This document shows, piece by piece, positions 9,178-17,675 of a stretch of DNA of 64,000 nucleotides. The notes under the pieces are model-generated. The model was given only the letters and a program-made list of their open reading frames with translations, ran no database searches and had not been told where the DNA came from. This stretch comes from Calothrix parasitica NIES-267. GTDB lineage: Bacteria; Cyanobacteriota; Cyanobacteriia; Cyanobacteriales; Nostocaceae. The stretch is from the NCBI RefSeq assembly GCF_002368095.1, contig NZ_AP018227.1, positions 1,322,264-1,386,263 of the forward strand, written 5' to 3'. Each line of letters opens with the position of its first letter. Position 1 is the first letter of the stretch. A program made the translations under genes and the position numbers.

Positions 9178-10908
9178 CTACCCCTTCTTCCCCGTCTCCT
9201 GCTTCTTCTTGGCTTCTTCTGCTTTTTTCTTCGCTTCTTCCTGTTGCAGTTTGACTACTTTTTTCAAGGTTACTCTCGCTACGCGCTGTTCTGGATTGAG
9301 TTTGAGTGCGGCTTTGAAGGCTGCTATGGCTTTGGGGTATTGTTTTAATTTTGTGAGGGAGATTCCTTGTCCGGTAACGGCTGCAGCACTTTCTGGATTG
9401 ATTTTACTGGCTTGTTTGTATGCTTTAAGAGCTTTTTTATGTTGATACATTGATGTTAAAATCAGTCCGCGATTATACCAAGCTTCAAAGGCTTTGTAAT
9501 CAATGCTAATGGCTTTATTGACTGAGTTTAATGCTTCTCTATATCGTTTCAAATGCCACAATGTTACGCCGTGATTTATCCAACCTTCGTAATTTAATGG
9601 TTCTATTGATATGGCTTTATCATAAAATCCCAGTGCTTTGCTATATAGCGCTCTTTTACTGAAGATACGAGCTTGATTTAACAGGGCTTGGGGATACCTC
9701 GGATTAAGTGCGATCGCCTTTTGGGTTGATGCTGATGCTTCGGAATATTCCTCTAAATGCCAAAGGGCTACTCCGCGATTGCTCCAAGCTTCTGGGTAAT
9801 AAGATTTGATCCCGACGGCTCGATTTGTTGCTGCTAATGCTGCTTTATATTTCTTCAAACCAATCAATGCTGCACCCTTCTCATTCCAGGCTTGGGCTAC
9901 TCCCATAACTTGCCAATCCCCATCTCCTTTGAGAGCTGCTTCGCTGGCTTTGAGTGCTTCTTCGTACTGCTTATCTTTATTTAATACAGCAGCACGTCCA
10001 ACTAAAGCTAATGAGTAATCTGGTTTGAAGGCTATTGCTTGTTCGTAAGATGCTAAAGCGTCGCTATACTGTGCGAGTTTTTCTAATAACATTCCTTGCG
10101 CTCCCCAAGCTACTGCATCCTTGGGATTAACCGCTAACAATCTATCGTAATCGGCAATTGCTTGATTAAATTTATTCAACCGGGTATTCGCTTCCGCTCG
10201 ATTTTTCAAAGCAAAGGTTTTATTCTCCGAACCCCAATCCCCATTTCCTTTCAAAGCTTGATTACAACTAGAAATAGCTTGCTTGAATTGTCCGAGTTTA
10301 TTTTCTATCTGACAGCGATAAGCCAAAGTCAACGAGTTTTTTGGTTCAATTAGCAGGGTGCGAGTAAAAGCAACTTGAGCTAATTCGTATTTACCAGTTT
10401 TAGCTAAAATAACTCCTCGGTGTCTCCAAGCTAATTTCGGCGACTGCGTACCCCAATTACCATCAACTTTCAGAGCTTTGTTGCATTCATCCAAAGCCGT
10501 TTCATTTTTATCTAAAGCCTCAAATGCCATACACTTATATGTCAAAGCCAAAGAATTATTTTTATTTAATTTCAAAGACTTAGAAGCACTAGCAATAGCA
10601 TCCGGATATTTTTTTAACTTTAGTAAAATACCGCTATGACTTGCCCAAGCTATTGGATTTTTGGGTTTAACCGTAATTGCTTGTTCGCAAGCAGTTAAAG
10701 CCTTTTCATATTTTCCTGATTCAGATTGTAAATCGCAAAGATTTAACCAGTATTCAAAGTCTTTGAGGTTTTCCTCCAATCCCCCTTCAGCTATTAAATA
10801 AGGTTTAGGATTAACACCAAAGAATTTTTGTGTGGCTAAAACTGAATTTGGAATTATACACAGAATTATAGAAGTTGATATACCAATAGATTTCAGAAAT
10901 AGTCCCAT
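9178..10908 (-). CDS. Exported tetratricopeptide-repeat protein
   Basis: 576 residues with an N-terminal signal sequence (MGLFLKSIGISTSIILCII, likely cut after SVLA). The rest is almost entirely TPRs of 34 residues with some longer spacings (patterns such as NPKDAVAWGAQGMLLEKLAQYSDALASYEQAI). The last ~25 residues form a charged Lys/Glu/Ala tail (EEAKKKAEEAKKK). It is probably a periplasmic or cell-wall-facing protein-interaction scaffold; no catalytic domain is present. It lies 46 bp upstream of the pseudokinase gene on the same strand, so the two probably form one transcript and may work together. The start region is divergent with the pentapeptide-repeat gene, 63 bp apart. Confidence 0.85.
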   Translation of the reverse strand: MGLFLKSIGISTSIILCIIPNSVLATQKFFGVNPKPYLIAEGGLEENLKDFEYWLNLCDLQSESGKYEKALTACEQAITVKPKNPIAWASHSGILLKLKKYPDAIASASKSLKLNKNNSLALTYKCMAFEALDKNETALDECNKALKVDGNWGTQSPKLAWRHRGVILAKTGKYELAQVAFTRTLLIEPKNSLTLAYRCQIENKLGQFKQAISSCNQALKGNGDWGSENKTFALKNRAEANTRLNKFNQAIADYDRLLAVNPKDAVAWGAQGMLLEKLAQYSDALASYEQAIAFKPDYSLALVGRAAVLNKDKQYEEALKASEAALKGDGDWQVMGVAQAWNEKGAALIGLKKYKAALAATNRAVGIKSYYPEAWSNRGVALWHLEEYSEASASTQKAIALNPRYPQALLNQARIFSKRALYSKALGFYDKAISIEPLNYEGWINHGVTLWHLKRYREALNSVNKAISIDYKAFEAWYNRGLILTSMYQHKKALKAYKQASKINPESAAAVTGQGISLTKLKQYPKAIAAFKAALKLNPEQRVARVTLKKVVKLQQEEAKKKAEEAKKKQETGKKG

Positions 10909-10971
10909 AGATGAATTATTTATTTTAAGTATAATATGGTCGGTTGATGTTATTTATTAAACCTTGTTTTG

Positions 10972-12255
10972 ATGAAGAAGTTCGCAATATACCATAAGCC
11001 TCTAGTTTCATTCATCGCTGTATTTTTTACTTTATTAACTATGTCCTCAGTAGAAGCAGCAAAATCCAAAAACATCAAAAAATTGCTAGAAACACGGCAG
11101 TGTAAAGGCTGCAATCTCAAGAATGCCAACTTAAGTGGGCTGCACCTGCGACAAACTAATCTTCAGGATGCCAACCTTGAAGGTGCAAATCTGAACGGAG
11201 CAGATTTACGTGGTGCATTTCTCAAAGATGCGGATTTGACAGAAGCCGACTTAAGAAATGCTCGTTTAGAAGATGCCAACCTAGAAGATGTGAAATTAGA
11301 TAGAGCAAAGTTGAACAATACAGTTGTAAACTATCGCACCGTGATTGAGCAAAAATGGCGGCAAATATATCAAATAATTAACGGTAAACCAAATAAAAAT
11401 TTACAAGCAGCCGATTTGGCTGGAGCTAACTTCGATGGACTTGATTTACGGAACTTTGATTTTCAAGGAGCCAATCTTCAAGGAGCTTCTTTTCAAGGAG
11501 CGCTTTTAAAAGGAGCTAATTTCAATCAAGCTAATCTTGAAGATACAGATTTATTTATTAGCGATTTACGCTCAGCTAATTTGAGTGAAGCGAATTTACA
11601 ATCAAGCAGTTTACAAGCAGTAGACTTAAGAGAAGCTAATTTAAATCAAGCAAATTTGACTAAAGCTAACCTGAGCAACAGTTATTTAGAAACCGCACAA
11701 TTAGAAAATGCTAACTTGAGGAAAGCTGACTTAGCACGAGCTATCCTAATTAACGCTAATCTTAGTAATGCTCAACTATACGATGCTAATTTATTCGCAG
11801 CACAATTAAAAAGTGTCAATTTTGAGGGAGTTAATTTACAGAAAGCTGATTTGACGGGTGCAGATATCAGCGACAGCATTTTAACTAACGGTTTGCTGAG
11901 AAAAACAAAGCTTGAAGGTGCTTCGTTGCGAGTCATGAATTTAAAAGGTACAAATCTTAGCGGTCTTAATCTCAGTAATGTAGACTTTAGCGGAATAGAT
12001 TTGAGCAATACCAATTTAAGTAAAGCGAATTTGAGCGGAGCTAATCTTCAAGGTACAAACTTGAGCAATGCTGATTTAACAAAAACGGATTTAACTGGAG
12101 CCAATTTAACTAAGGCAAATCTCAGCAATGCTAATTTAAGCTTTACAGATTTTACTAATGCTAATTTATTTCAAACAATTTTAAGCGGCATTAAATTAGA
12201 TTTTACCAACTTTTGCGATGCTACAATGCCTAATGGTTCTAAACGTCAATGCTGA
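10972..12255 (+). CDS. Secreted pentapeptide-repeat protein
   Basis: 427 residues. I choose the ATG at 10972 rather than the TTG three bases earlier. The signal sequence is MKKFAIYHKPLVSFIAVFFTLLTM, cut near VEAA. A CKGCNLKNANL motif starts the repeat region. Two blocks of A(D/N)LxX pentapeptides (about residues 45-115 and 145-415) are separated by a linker, VIEQKWRQIYQIINGKPNKN. The right-handed quadrilateral beta-helix predicted for such repeats has no known enzymatic function. The ending CDATMPNGSKRQC has paired cysteines. Function unknown; probably periplasmic or outer-surface. Confidence 0.88.
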   Translation: MKKFAIYHKPLVSFIAVFFTLLTMSSVEAAKSKNIKKLLETRQCKGCNLKNANLSGLHLRQTNLQDANLEGANLNGADLRGAFLKDADLTEADLRNARLEDANLEDVKLDRAKLNNTVVNYRTVIEQKWRQIYQIINGKPNKNLQAADLAGANFDGLDLRNFDFQGANLQGASFQGALLKGANFNQANLEDTDLFISDLRSANLSEANLQSSSLQAVDLREANLNQANLTKANLSNSYLETAQLENANLRKADLARAILINANLSNAQLYDANLFAAQLKSVNFEGVNLQKADLTGADISDSILTNGLLRKTKLEGASLRVMNLKGTNLSGLNLSNVDFSGIDLSNTNLSKANLSGANLQGTNLSNADLTKTDLTGANLTKANLSNANLSFTDFTNANLFQTILSGIKLDFTNFCDATMPNGSKRQC

Positions 12256-12405
12256 AATATTGATTGATTGGTCTTATTATATATCTAACTTTTTGCATTT
12301 TTTTGGCATTCGTTGTTGCATCTATTCCTTTTCTTTATACTAGCGAAATATGATAAGAAAAAGTTTTGTATGAACCTTGGGTTTTATACTCGCGCTAATG
12401 AATTT

Positions 12406-12645
12406 TTACGCAACTGTATAGTGCAGATTAATTAATTGCAATCCTTCCTTTGTTAATTTTTCTGCTTCGGCACGGGTATTATTTTGCTGCGTTGTTTCTA
12501 GCTTTTGGACAATTTTTAATCCATAATTGCCTGCACTAACCGCACTTGATTCCGATAATAAAAATAAGGAAATAAATAATATAACTGCACGCTTTGTCAA
12601 TGCTTGATGAAAGCGGATTTTTTGAGATTTATTATCGGTTTTCAT
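12406..12645 (-). pseudogene. 5' remnant of a TPR(-CHAT) gene
   Basis: 79 residues: a signal sequence (RAVILFISLFLLSESSAVSAG), then RAEAEKLTKEGLQL, which is the usual beginning of the TPR region of cyanobacterial TPR-CHAT proteins. Then the frame stops. No TPR or CHAT sequence follows, so the 3' part has been lost. It still has a promoter-like motif (class B) 36 bp upstream. It could in principle be expressed as a small secreted peptide, but a truncated gene is the simpler reading. Confidence 0.6.
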
Positions 12646-12681
12646 ACGTTTTTATACTTAAATTAATGACTATACTTTAAT

Positions 12682-12709
12682 ATATCTCTCGCGGTTATGG
12701 GGGTATGCA
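12682..12709 (-). promoter_or_regulatory. Class B promoter-like motif (TGCATAC-N14-GAGATAT)
   Basis: On the minus strand TGCATAC (12709-12703) and GAGATAT (12688-12682) are 14 nt apart, and the motif ends 36 bp before the ATG of the truncated TPR gene. Same layout as the sites at 15965, 16821, 16890, 23849 and 27292. Confidence 0.6.
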
Positions 12710-12724
12710 GTTTTTGTTAACAAA

Positions 12725-12836
12725 GGTTTGTAGTTGCATCGTCTTCGCCTCTGGATGAAGTATTTTGGCGCTGTGAACGCGTTCACGAAGTGCGGCTCAG
12801 CGTTTTCTCGTAGAGTAGCGCAACTACGAACGAACC
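12725..12836. repeat. Small inverted-repeat element (GTTTGTAGTTGC ends)
   Basis: The ends GGTTTGTAGTTGC and GCAACTACGAACGAACC are inverted repeats around ~85 bp containing GAACGCGTTCACGAAGTGCGG. It lies directly against the stop codon of the CHAT gene. A half copy (CGTAGTTGCGCGGTCTTCGCC-like) is at about 31404. Confidence 0.55.
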
Positions 12837-12838
12837 AA

Positions 12839-14724
12839 TTATTCCGCTTCCCCAATTAAAGTAAAAGCAGCCCAATCGCGGGGATTTGGATGCTGTTTCA
12901 TTATCTTTAACATCGCCTTTCGCAGCGCAGTAGCTTTATCGGGATTATTTTGCAGATTTTGATAAAATTCCGTCATCAACTCGGCTGTAGGTGCATCCGG
13001 CACCGACCACAGCGATACTAACACGCTAGGTACACCGGCACTAATCCAAGAACGCGATAAACCGATTACTCCATCACCTGTAATTTTTCCCCTTCCGGTA
13101 TCGCAAGCACTTAATACTACTAATTCAGCATTAAGTTCTAAATCAAGAATTTCCCCTGCTGTTAATAATCCATCTCCCTTCTCATTATTTTTATTAGGAG
13201 AGGAGGAAGGTGTAAGAGCGATTCCGCTATTCAAACCTTGAACATCATCAAATATACCGTGGCTGGCTAAGTGAATCAATCGCGCTTGGGATAAGCGTTG
13301 GGTAACTAGAGTTTCTGTTGCTTGATTCCCTGTTAAAGCTTTAGCTCCGAATAATTTTGCAATAGCTTTTGCTTCCCGTTCCGCTCCCGGTAGTGGTGTT
13401 AACTGTTGCGGTTTCTCGCCGATTTTTGGCGGTATTTTCGGCATTGTGGGATTACCGACAATTAATATATTACTTCCCTGTATGGATTGTTTTCCTATAC
13501 GTTGTTTTTGTTTGCGGGTTAATTCTAAAACTTGAATTGATGGGGATGTGAGAATGGTGTGTTTTTCAATTAAATATTTACCGCTTTTATCTTGGAGTGC
13601 TGGGAAGGGAACGAGGAATAAAGATTCTTGAGGAATAAAGGTAACTCTAGCACTAGGGTTTTTGGGTAATAAGTCAGCGATGGGGTCAATTAATAATTCG
13701 TGGAGACGTTTGAGTTTATTAGCTGCTTTGGGTGCATCGGGGTTGAAAGATACGTCAATACCCCGAAAATTTGCACCTCTTGCACCGATTGATTGACGAC
13801 TGGTGGTTACGAGTTGGCGTAATGTTGTGTTTTCTTTTTGCCATAGTGGTTTGAGGTCAGCTTTACGAAATGTGACTTCACCCGTGGGTTTGATTACCCA
13901 GATGTAGAGTTCGGATTCTTTGGTTTGTTCTCTACCCCCTAATTTAAACTCATCGTAAATAATTGAATATTGAATGAGGGTAGAATTTTGCTGTTTGGCA
14001 ATTTGTTTAATCTCAGTAATATTTGGTGGGGTGGGGGATTGTTTTTGGGGGTTGGTAGATAAGCGAGAAGCAAGTAATTCTACAAATGCACGTCCCCGTC
14101 CCCGTTCGGATATTTCTAAGGCTGCATCGGTTTTATTTTGGGCAATGAGGACTCGTTGTAGATTGTGATAGGTGTTTGTTTGGGTGTCAAATAAGGATAC
14201 TTTGTTACTATCAGTTAATTTTTGATTTCGCAGAGATTCTCTAACCGCAAGTCCTTCATACAAGGTTTTTTCAGCTGCAGCGAGATTACCAGATTTGTAG
14301 AGAGCAACTCCTAGATTGGTTAAAAAATTTCCTTCAGTATCGCGGTGTTTTGTGTCTTTGGCAATTGCTAAACTCTGTTTGTAGTAGTCAATTGATTTTG
14401 GCTTGTCTCCCTGGTAAAAGTAAGCAGTTCCCAAGCTACCCAAAGCAATTCCTTCACTTCTGCGGTCTTTGATTTCCTATCTTTGATGTCTCGGAAAATA
14501 ATTAGTGCTTGTTGAAAAGATTTTATTGCTGCTTGGGTTTGATTGTTCTGAACCTGGAGTACTGCTTCCACATACAGCTTATGTGCTTCGCCTTTACGAC
14601 TATCAGGTGTTTGTGCCCAAACCTGCTGTGCTGGTAATATTCCTGGTAAAGTTGCTCCCGATTGTAAACTTGTGGTGATAAGAGTTGTCAGAGCGATGAG
14701 TAAAAATCGTTTGTAATGCATCAT
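12839..14724 (-). pseudogene. TPR-CHAT protease gene broken by a 14-bp insertion
   Basis: Two frames join into one gene. Frame 1 (14724 to about 14480) gives signal sequence and TPR start (MMHYKRFLLIALTTLITTS... up to FRDIKDRKS). Frame 2 (from about 14466 to 12839) resumes with ...DRRSEGIALGSLGTAYF and goes through TPRs to a complete CHAT domain: catalytic His in LIHLASHGIFDD and Cys in VVLSACDTG, ending RDWAAFTLIGEAE. The break is an imperfect 14-bp duplication (14466-14479 against 14480-14493, both starting TCTTTGAT on the plus strand). Deleting one copy restores RDIKDRRSEGIALG exactly. CHAT domains are caspase-like cysteine proteases. It is the 3' gene of an operon with the TPR gene 42 bp upstream. 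A sequencing error is possible but unlikely for this kind of change. Confidence 0.8.
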
Positions 14725-14766
14725 GGATAGGGATAGGGGAAACAGAGGAGAAACAATTTTTTGGGC

Positions 14767-15930
14767 TTATTTAACCGCAGAGTTATTGTTAATTTCTTGG
14801 CTAATTGCCAAAAGTTGTTGGTAAAATTCGGCAGCTTTTTTAGGGTCTCCCGAGGAATAGTACGCATTCCTAAGATTACTCAGTGCCAGAACTTCACCAC
14901 GGCGATCGCCAATTTTTCGAGCGAGTTCTAAAGCTTGTTGATAGAATTCAATGGCTTTTTTATAGTCCTTGAGGGAATAGTAAGCAACTCCCATATTATT
15001 CAATTCCTTGCGTTCGCCAAGGCGATTTCCTGATTGTTTGAAAATTGCTAAACTTTGTTGATGCAACCCAATCGCTTTTCTTGGCTTCCCTAAAGAACGA
15101 TAACTAAATCCAAGATTACCCAGTTCCATAGCTTCACCAATACGGTCGCCTATTTGTCTGAAAATAGCTAAACTTTGTTGATGGAAATCAATGGCTTTTT
15201 CATACTCCCCTTGAGAACGATAAGCAAGTCCCAGATTCCCCAAAGACCTTGCTTGAAGAAGAGGATGTTGGATTTGTTTAGCGATTGCTAAGCTTTGTTG
15301 ATTGTAATCAATGCCTTTTTGGGACTTCCCTAATTGCAGGTAAACACTTCCTATATTATTCAGCGCATTAGCTTCACCGATTTTGTTTTTAGTTTGTCGA
15401 TATATTGTTAGTGCTTCTTCCCACGATATTAACGCAGCTTGGAATCGACCTGTTCCAGACAGTCGGAGACCTTGGTTTATCAGTCTATTTGCTTTCTCGT
15501 TTTGAGCATTTTTGCTAATTTCGGTATCTTTGGCTAATCTTTTCTGTGCTAGTGCTTCTAGTTCCGAGTCTTGAATTTCCCGTGCAATTACTAAAGATTG
15601 TTTGTAGTAATCAATGGCTTTTGAATAATTTTGCCATTGGGAGTAAATGATTCCCAAACCAATCAGACTAACACCTTCACCTTTGCGGTTTTTGGTGTCT
15701 CGATAAACAATTAATGATTTTTGAAATGATTGTAATCCTGCTTTGAGTTGATTGGCTTCAAGTTGGTCTATACCTTGCTGCACCAATCTATCTGCTTCTG
15801 CATTACGCGTATCTACAGTTTGTGCTGATACCTGCTGTATTGGTAATATTCCTGCTAATACTCCAAAGGGTTGTAGGCTTGTGGTGATAAGAGTTGTTAG
15901 AGCAATGACTAAAAATCGTTTGTGATACAT
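14767..15930 (-). CDS. Exported TPR protein (CHAT-less paralogue)
   Basis: I start at the ATG at 15930 (MYHKRFLVIALTTLITTSLQ), because it matches the paralogue at 14724 and because a promoter-like motif lies at 15965-15992, inside the longer open frame to 16014. 387 residues: signal sequence cut near VSAQ, then TPRs of the 40-residue Rapsyn/LGN-like type (EKAIDFHQQSLAIFRQIGDRIGEAMELGNLG). No CHAT domain is present; the protein simply ends after the last TPR. 42 bp separate it from the frameshifted TPR-CHAT gene downstream, so they are probably cotranscribed. Likely role: partner or receptor scaffold for a CHAT protease, by inference from family and context. Confidence 0.82.
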   Translation of the reverse strand: MYHKRFLVIALTTLITTSLQPFGVLAGILPIQQVSAQTVDTRNAEADRLVQQGIDQLEANQLKAGLQSFQKSLIVYRDTKNRKGEGVSLIGLGIIYSQWQNYSKAIDYYKQSLVIAREIQDSELEALAQKRLAKDTEISKNAQNEKANRLINQGLRLSGTGRFQAALISWEEALTIYRQTKNKIGEANALNNIGSVYLQLGKSQKGIDYNQQSLAIAKQIQHPLLQARSLGNLGLAYRSQGEYEKAIDFHQQSLAIFRQIGDRIGEAMELGNLGFSYRSLGKPRKAIGLHQQSLAIFKQSGNRLGERKELNNMGVAYYSLKDYKKAIEFYQQALELARKIGDRRGEVLALSNLRNAYYSSGDPKKAAEFYQQLLAISQEINNNSAVK

Positions 15931-15964
15931 AATAACTAGCAATTCAAATTCTCTATGTTTAGAT

Positions 15965-15992
15965 ATATCTCTAATGGTTCGGTAATTATGCA
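15965..15992 (-). promoter_or_regulatory. Class B promoter-like motif (TGCATAA-N14-GAGATAT)
   Basis: TGCATAA (15992-15986) and GAGATAT (15971-15965), spacing 14, ends 34 bp before the chosen ATG of the TPR gene. Its position argues for the 15930 start. Confidence 0.65.
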
Positions 15993-16093
15993 GTGAATGG
16001 TAAATCTTCATCAAGAACTTATAGGAATTTTAAAATCCCCAGTTGTCTAAACCCTCTATCTCCTCTCTTCCTAGTTTTTACCTAAGTTCGTAT

Positions 16094-16187
16094 GAAAATT
16101 CGTCATCAATGCTGCTATTGCATCATCGGGAACTAACTACAGCGAACCCATAACTCTATCCGCACCAGCAGGGAGAACAGAACGAGA
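16094..16187 (-). pseudogene. CHAT-domain remnant
   Basis: Read on the minus strand in one frame it gives RSVLPAGADRVMGSL, stop, LVPDDAIAALMTNF. This aligns with RSWISAGVPSVLVSLWSVPDAPTAELMTEF of the CHAT gene at 12839-14724. The stop codon replaces the Trp. About 30 codons of the C-terminal CHAT subdomain survive between two TPR genes. Confidence 0.65.
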
Positions 16188-16210
16188 GGATGAGGGCTAG
16201 ATTTGACGTA

Positions 16211-16741
16211 TTACGCATTACGCAATCGCTGAATTGCATCACGGGATGTTTGAGCTAGTTCTGTATCTCCATCTCTGTCAAATAGTTTGGCTGCTGTTTC
16301 TAAATCTGTAATTGCATTATCTTTGTTACCTAATGCACTATTAGCGATTCCCCGAAAGAAGTGAGCATAAGAGACTGAATTATCTAGTTGAATCGATTTA
16401 TCTAAATCAGTTTTTCCCTGTTTGTATTGTTGCAATAAAACATAAGAAGCTCCTCTACCTAAGTAAGCATATTGATTGTTTGGCTGTATTTTGATTACTT
16501 CATCAAAAGCCTTTATTGCTTCGGGATAGTTTTTCTGTTTGAAAATAGTAAATCCCTGTCTTAAATAATTTAATGCTTTTTGCTGGTCTGGTGTCAAATT
16601 CTGATTGGGGTTTGATTCAACTTGTAATTTCTCAACTTGTGGTTTGACGCTGGTGTCGGAAAATGTTTGAGCGTTTACTCTGGGATTAATTACCATGAAG
16701 CTGAGTAAAACGATTGCGGATGCTGTTTGTAAAACTTTCAT
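16211..16741 (-). CDS. Small exported TPR protein
   Basis: 176 residues: signal sequence MKVLQTASAIVLLSFMV, cut near VNAQ; a linker rich in Q and N; then three to four TPRs (FTIFKQKNYPEAIKAFDEVIKIQPNNQYAYLGRGASYVLL, read here in pieces). Two class B promoter-like motifs lie 79 and 148 bp upstream, which is more than any neighbour has. A CHAT remnant follows directly downstream on the same strand, so this may once have been linked to a CHAT partner. Function: protein-protein interaction in the periplasm, otherwise unknown. Confidence 0.8.
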   Translation of the reverse strand: MKVLQTASAIVLLSFMVINPRVNAQTFSDTSVKPQVEKLQVESNPNQNLTPDQQKALNYLRQGFTIFKQKNYPEAIKAFDEVIKIQPNNQYAYLGRGASYVLLQQYKQGKTDLDKSIQLDNSVSYAHFFRGIANSALGNKDNAITDLETAAKLFDRDGDTELAQTSRDAIQRLRNA

Positions 16742-16820
16742 TTGCGTTCCTCTTGTTGTAATGGTTAATGAATAATCGAGATAGTAGATGCACTAAGGTG
16801 CGTGGTGTTCTATTTATTTA

Positions 16821-16848
16821 TATTTCTTGGTGCTTCGGGGGTTATGCA
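16821..16848 (-). promoter_or_regulatory. Class B promoter-like motif (TGCATAA-N14-AGAAATA)
   Basis: TGCATAA (16848-16842) and AGAAATA (16827-16821), spacing 14, 79 bp before the small TPR gene. Confidence 0.5.
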
Positions 16849-16889
16849 GTTTTTGGAAAATGATTTAATTTCGCTTCCCTATTTTTTTA

Positions 16890-16917
16890 TATATCTGGGT
16901 GGGGTGAGGGGTATGCA
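16890..16917 (-). promoter_or_regulatory. Class B promoter-like motif, distal copy (TGCATAC-N14-AGATATA)
   Basis: TGCATAC (16917-16911) and AGATATA (16896-16890), spacing 14, in tandem with the site at 16821. The pair suggests a duplicated promoter. Confidence 0.5.
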
Positions 16918-17003
16918 AAAAACATAAACCGATTACTCTACCAATTGGAAAAGACGTAGCAGTGCTACGTCTCTACATCAGTTTTGTTTATCCTAATAAT
17001 CTT

Positions 17004-17675
17004 TTATTTACACAACTGGTTCGGTAGTTCCTCTTTCATCTGGGACAATTCGGGTGAAGGATTCGGAACGGAATAAGCTTGTTGTAAAGCATCTGACCAT
17101 AATCCTTTATCAGCAAAGTATTTAGTTTTGGTAAATGCTATTTTCTCTGCATCTGCACCTTGATTTTTCTGCAATCTTTCTAAAAGCTTTAATTCTGCGG
17201 TAATTCTATTTCGTTGTGGTGCTTCCATGATTTTAAAGGGAACTAATCGAGTTGAAGAAGCATTTTCACTTTCGCTCAAGAAGATTGACCATCTATATAT
17301 TTTACCGGGTTCTAAAGGTTTACCTGTATAATTTACGCTTTGACTTCCGGTGACAATTTGAGTTTTGAGATATTCTTTACTACGAGGAATTCCAACTGCA
17401 ATTTTCTTTATATTACCTTTCCAGAGAAAGAATGGTTTAGCGTTCCAAATAGTTTTAGTCTGAGAAGAAATTTGTGGGGAAATAAAGCAAAGTTGTTCCG
17501 AAGGACGGGAACCTTTTGTTGTTCCTTCTCTAGGGGGTTTTCTGCGGAAGATACTCCACCAGGATAAAGTTTGTTGCGGTATCTGCGTTTCTTTGGCGAG
17601 AATAGGTTGTAAGAAGCTGCTGATAGTTACGATTAAAATTGATAAGTTAGTCAAAAGTAGATTTAATTTACTCAT
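17004..17675 (-). CDS. DUF928 protein, exported
   Basis: 223 residues. Signal sequence MSKLNLLLTNLSILIVTISSF, cut near ILAK. The DUF928 layout is visible: a G-rich basic opening (FRRKPPREGTTKGSRPSEQLCF), a central W/F-rich beta region (PFFLWKGN, GKIYRWSIFL), and a helical end with KGLWSDALQQAY and a final Cys. The family is largely confined to cyanobacteria and of unknown function. Its ATG overlaps the end of the CHAT-CHASE2 gene by 8 bp, so the two are translationally coupled. The same pair recurs at 27851-31211, which argues for a functional partnership. Confidence 0.85.
   Translation of the reverse strand: MSKLNLLLTNLSILIVTISSFLQPILAKETQIPQQTLSWWSIFRRKPPREGTTKGSRPSEQLCFISPQISSQTKTIWNAKPFFLWKGNIKKIAVGIPRSKEYLKTQIVTGSQSVNYTGKPLEPGKIYRWSIFLSESENASSTRLVPFKIMEAPQRNRITAELKLLERLQKNQGADAEKIAFTKTKYFADKGLWSDALQQAYSVPNPSPELSQMKEELPNQLCK

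Noticed and set aside
12670-12855. 61-codon ORF on the minus strand
   Set aside because: Made of the inverted-repeat element 12725-12836; the residues (RSCATLRENAEPHF and so on) are repeat translation.
14767-16014. Longer N-terminus starting at 16014 for the TPR gene
   Set aside because: The extra residues precede a complete signal sequence and would contain the promoter motif at 15965-15992.
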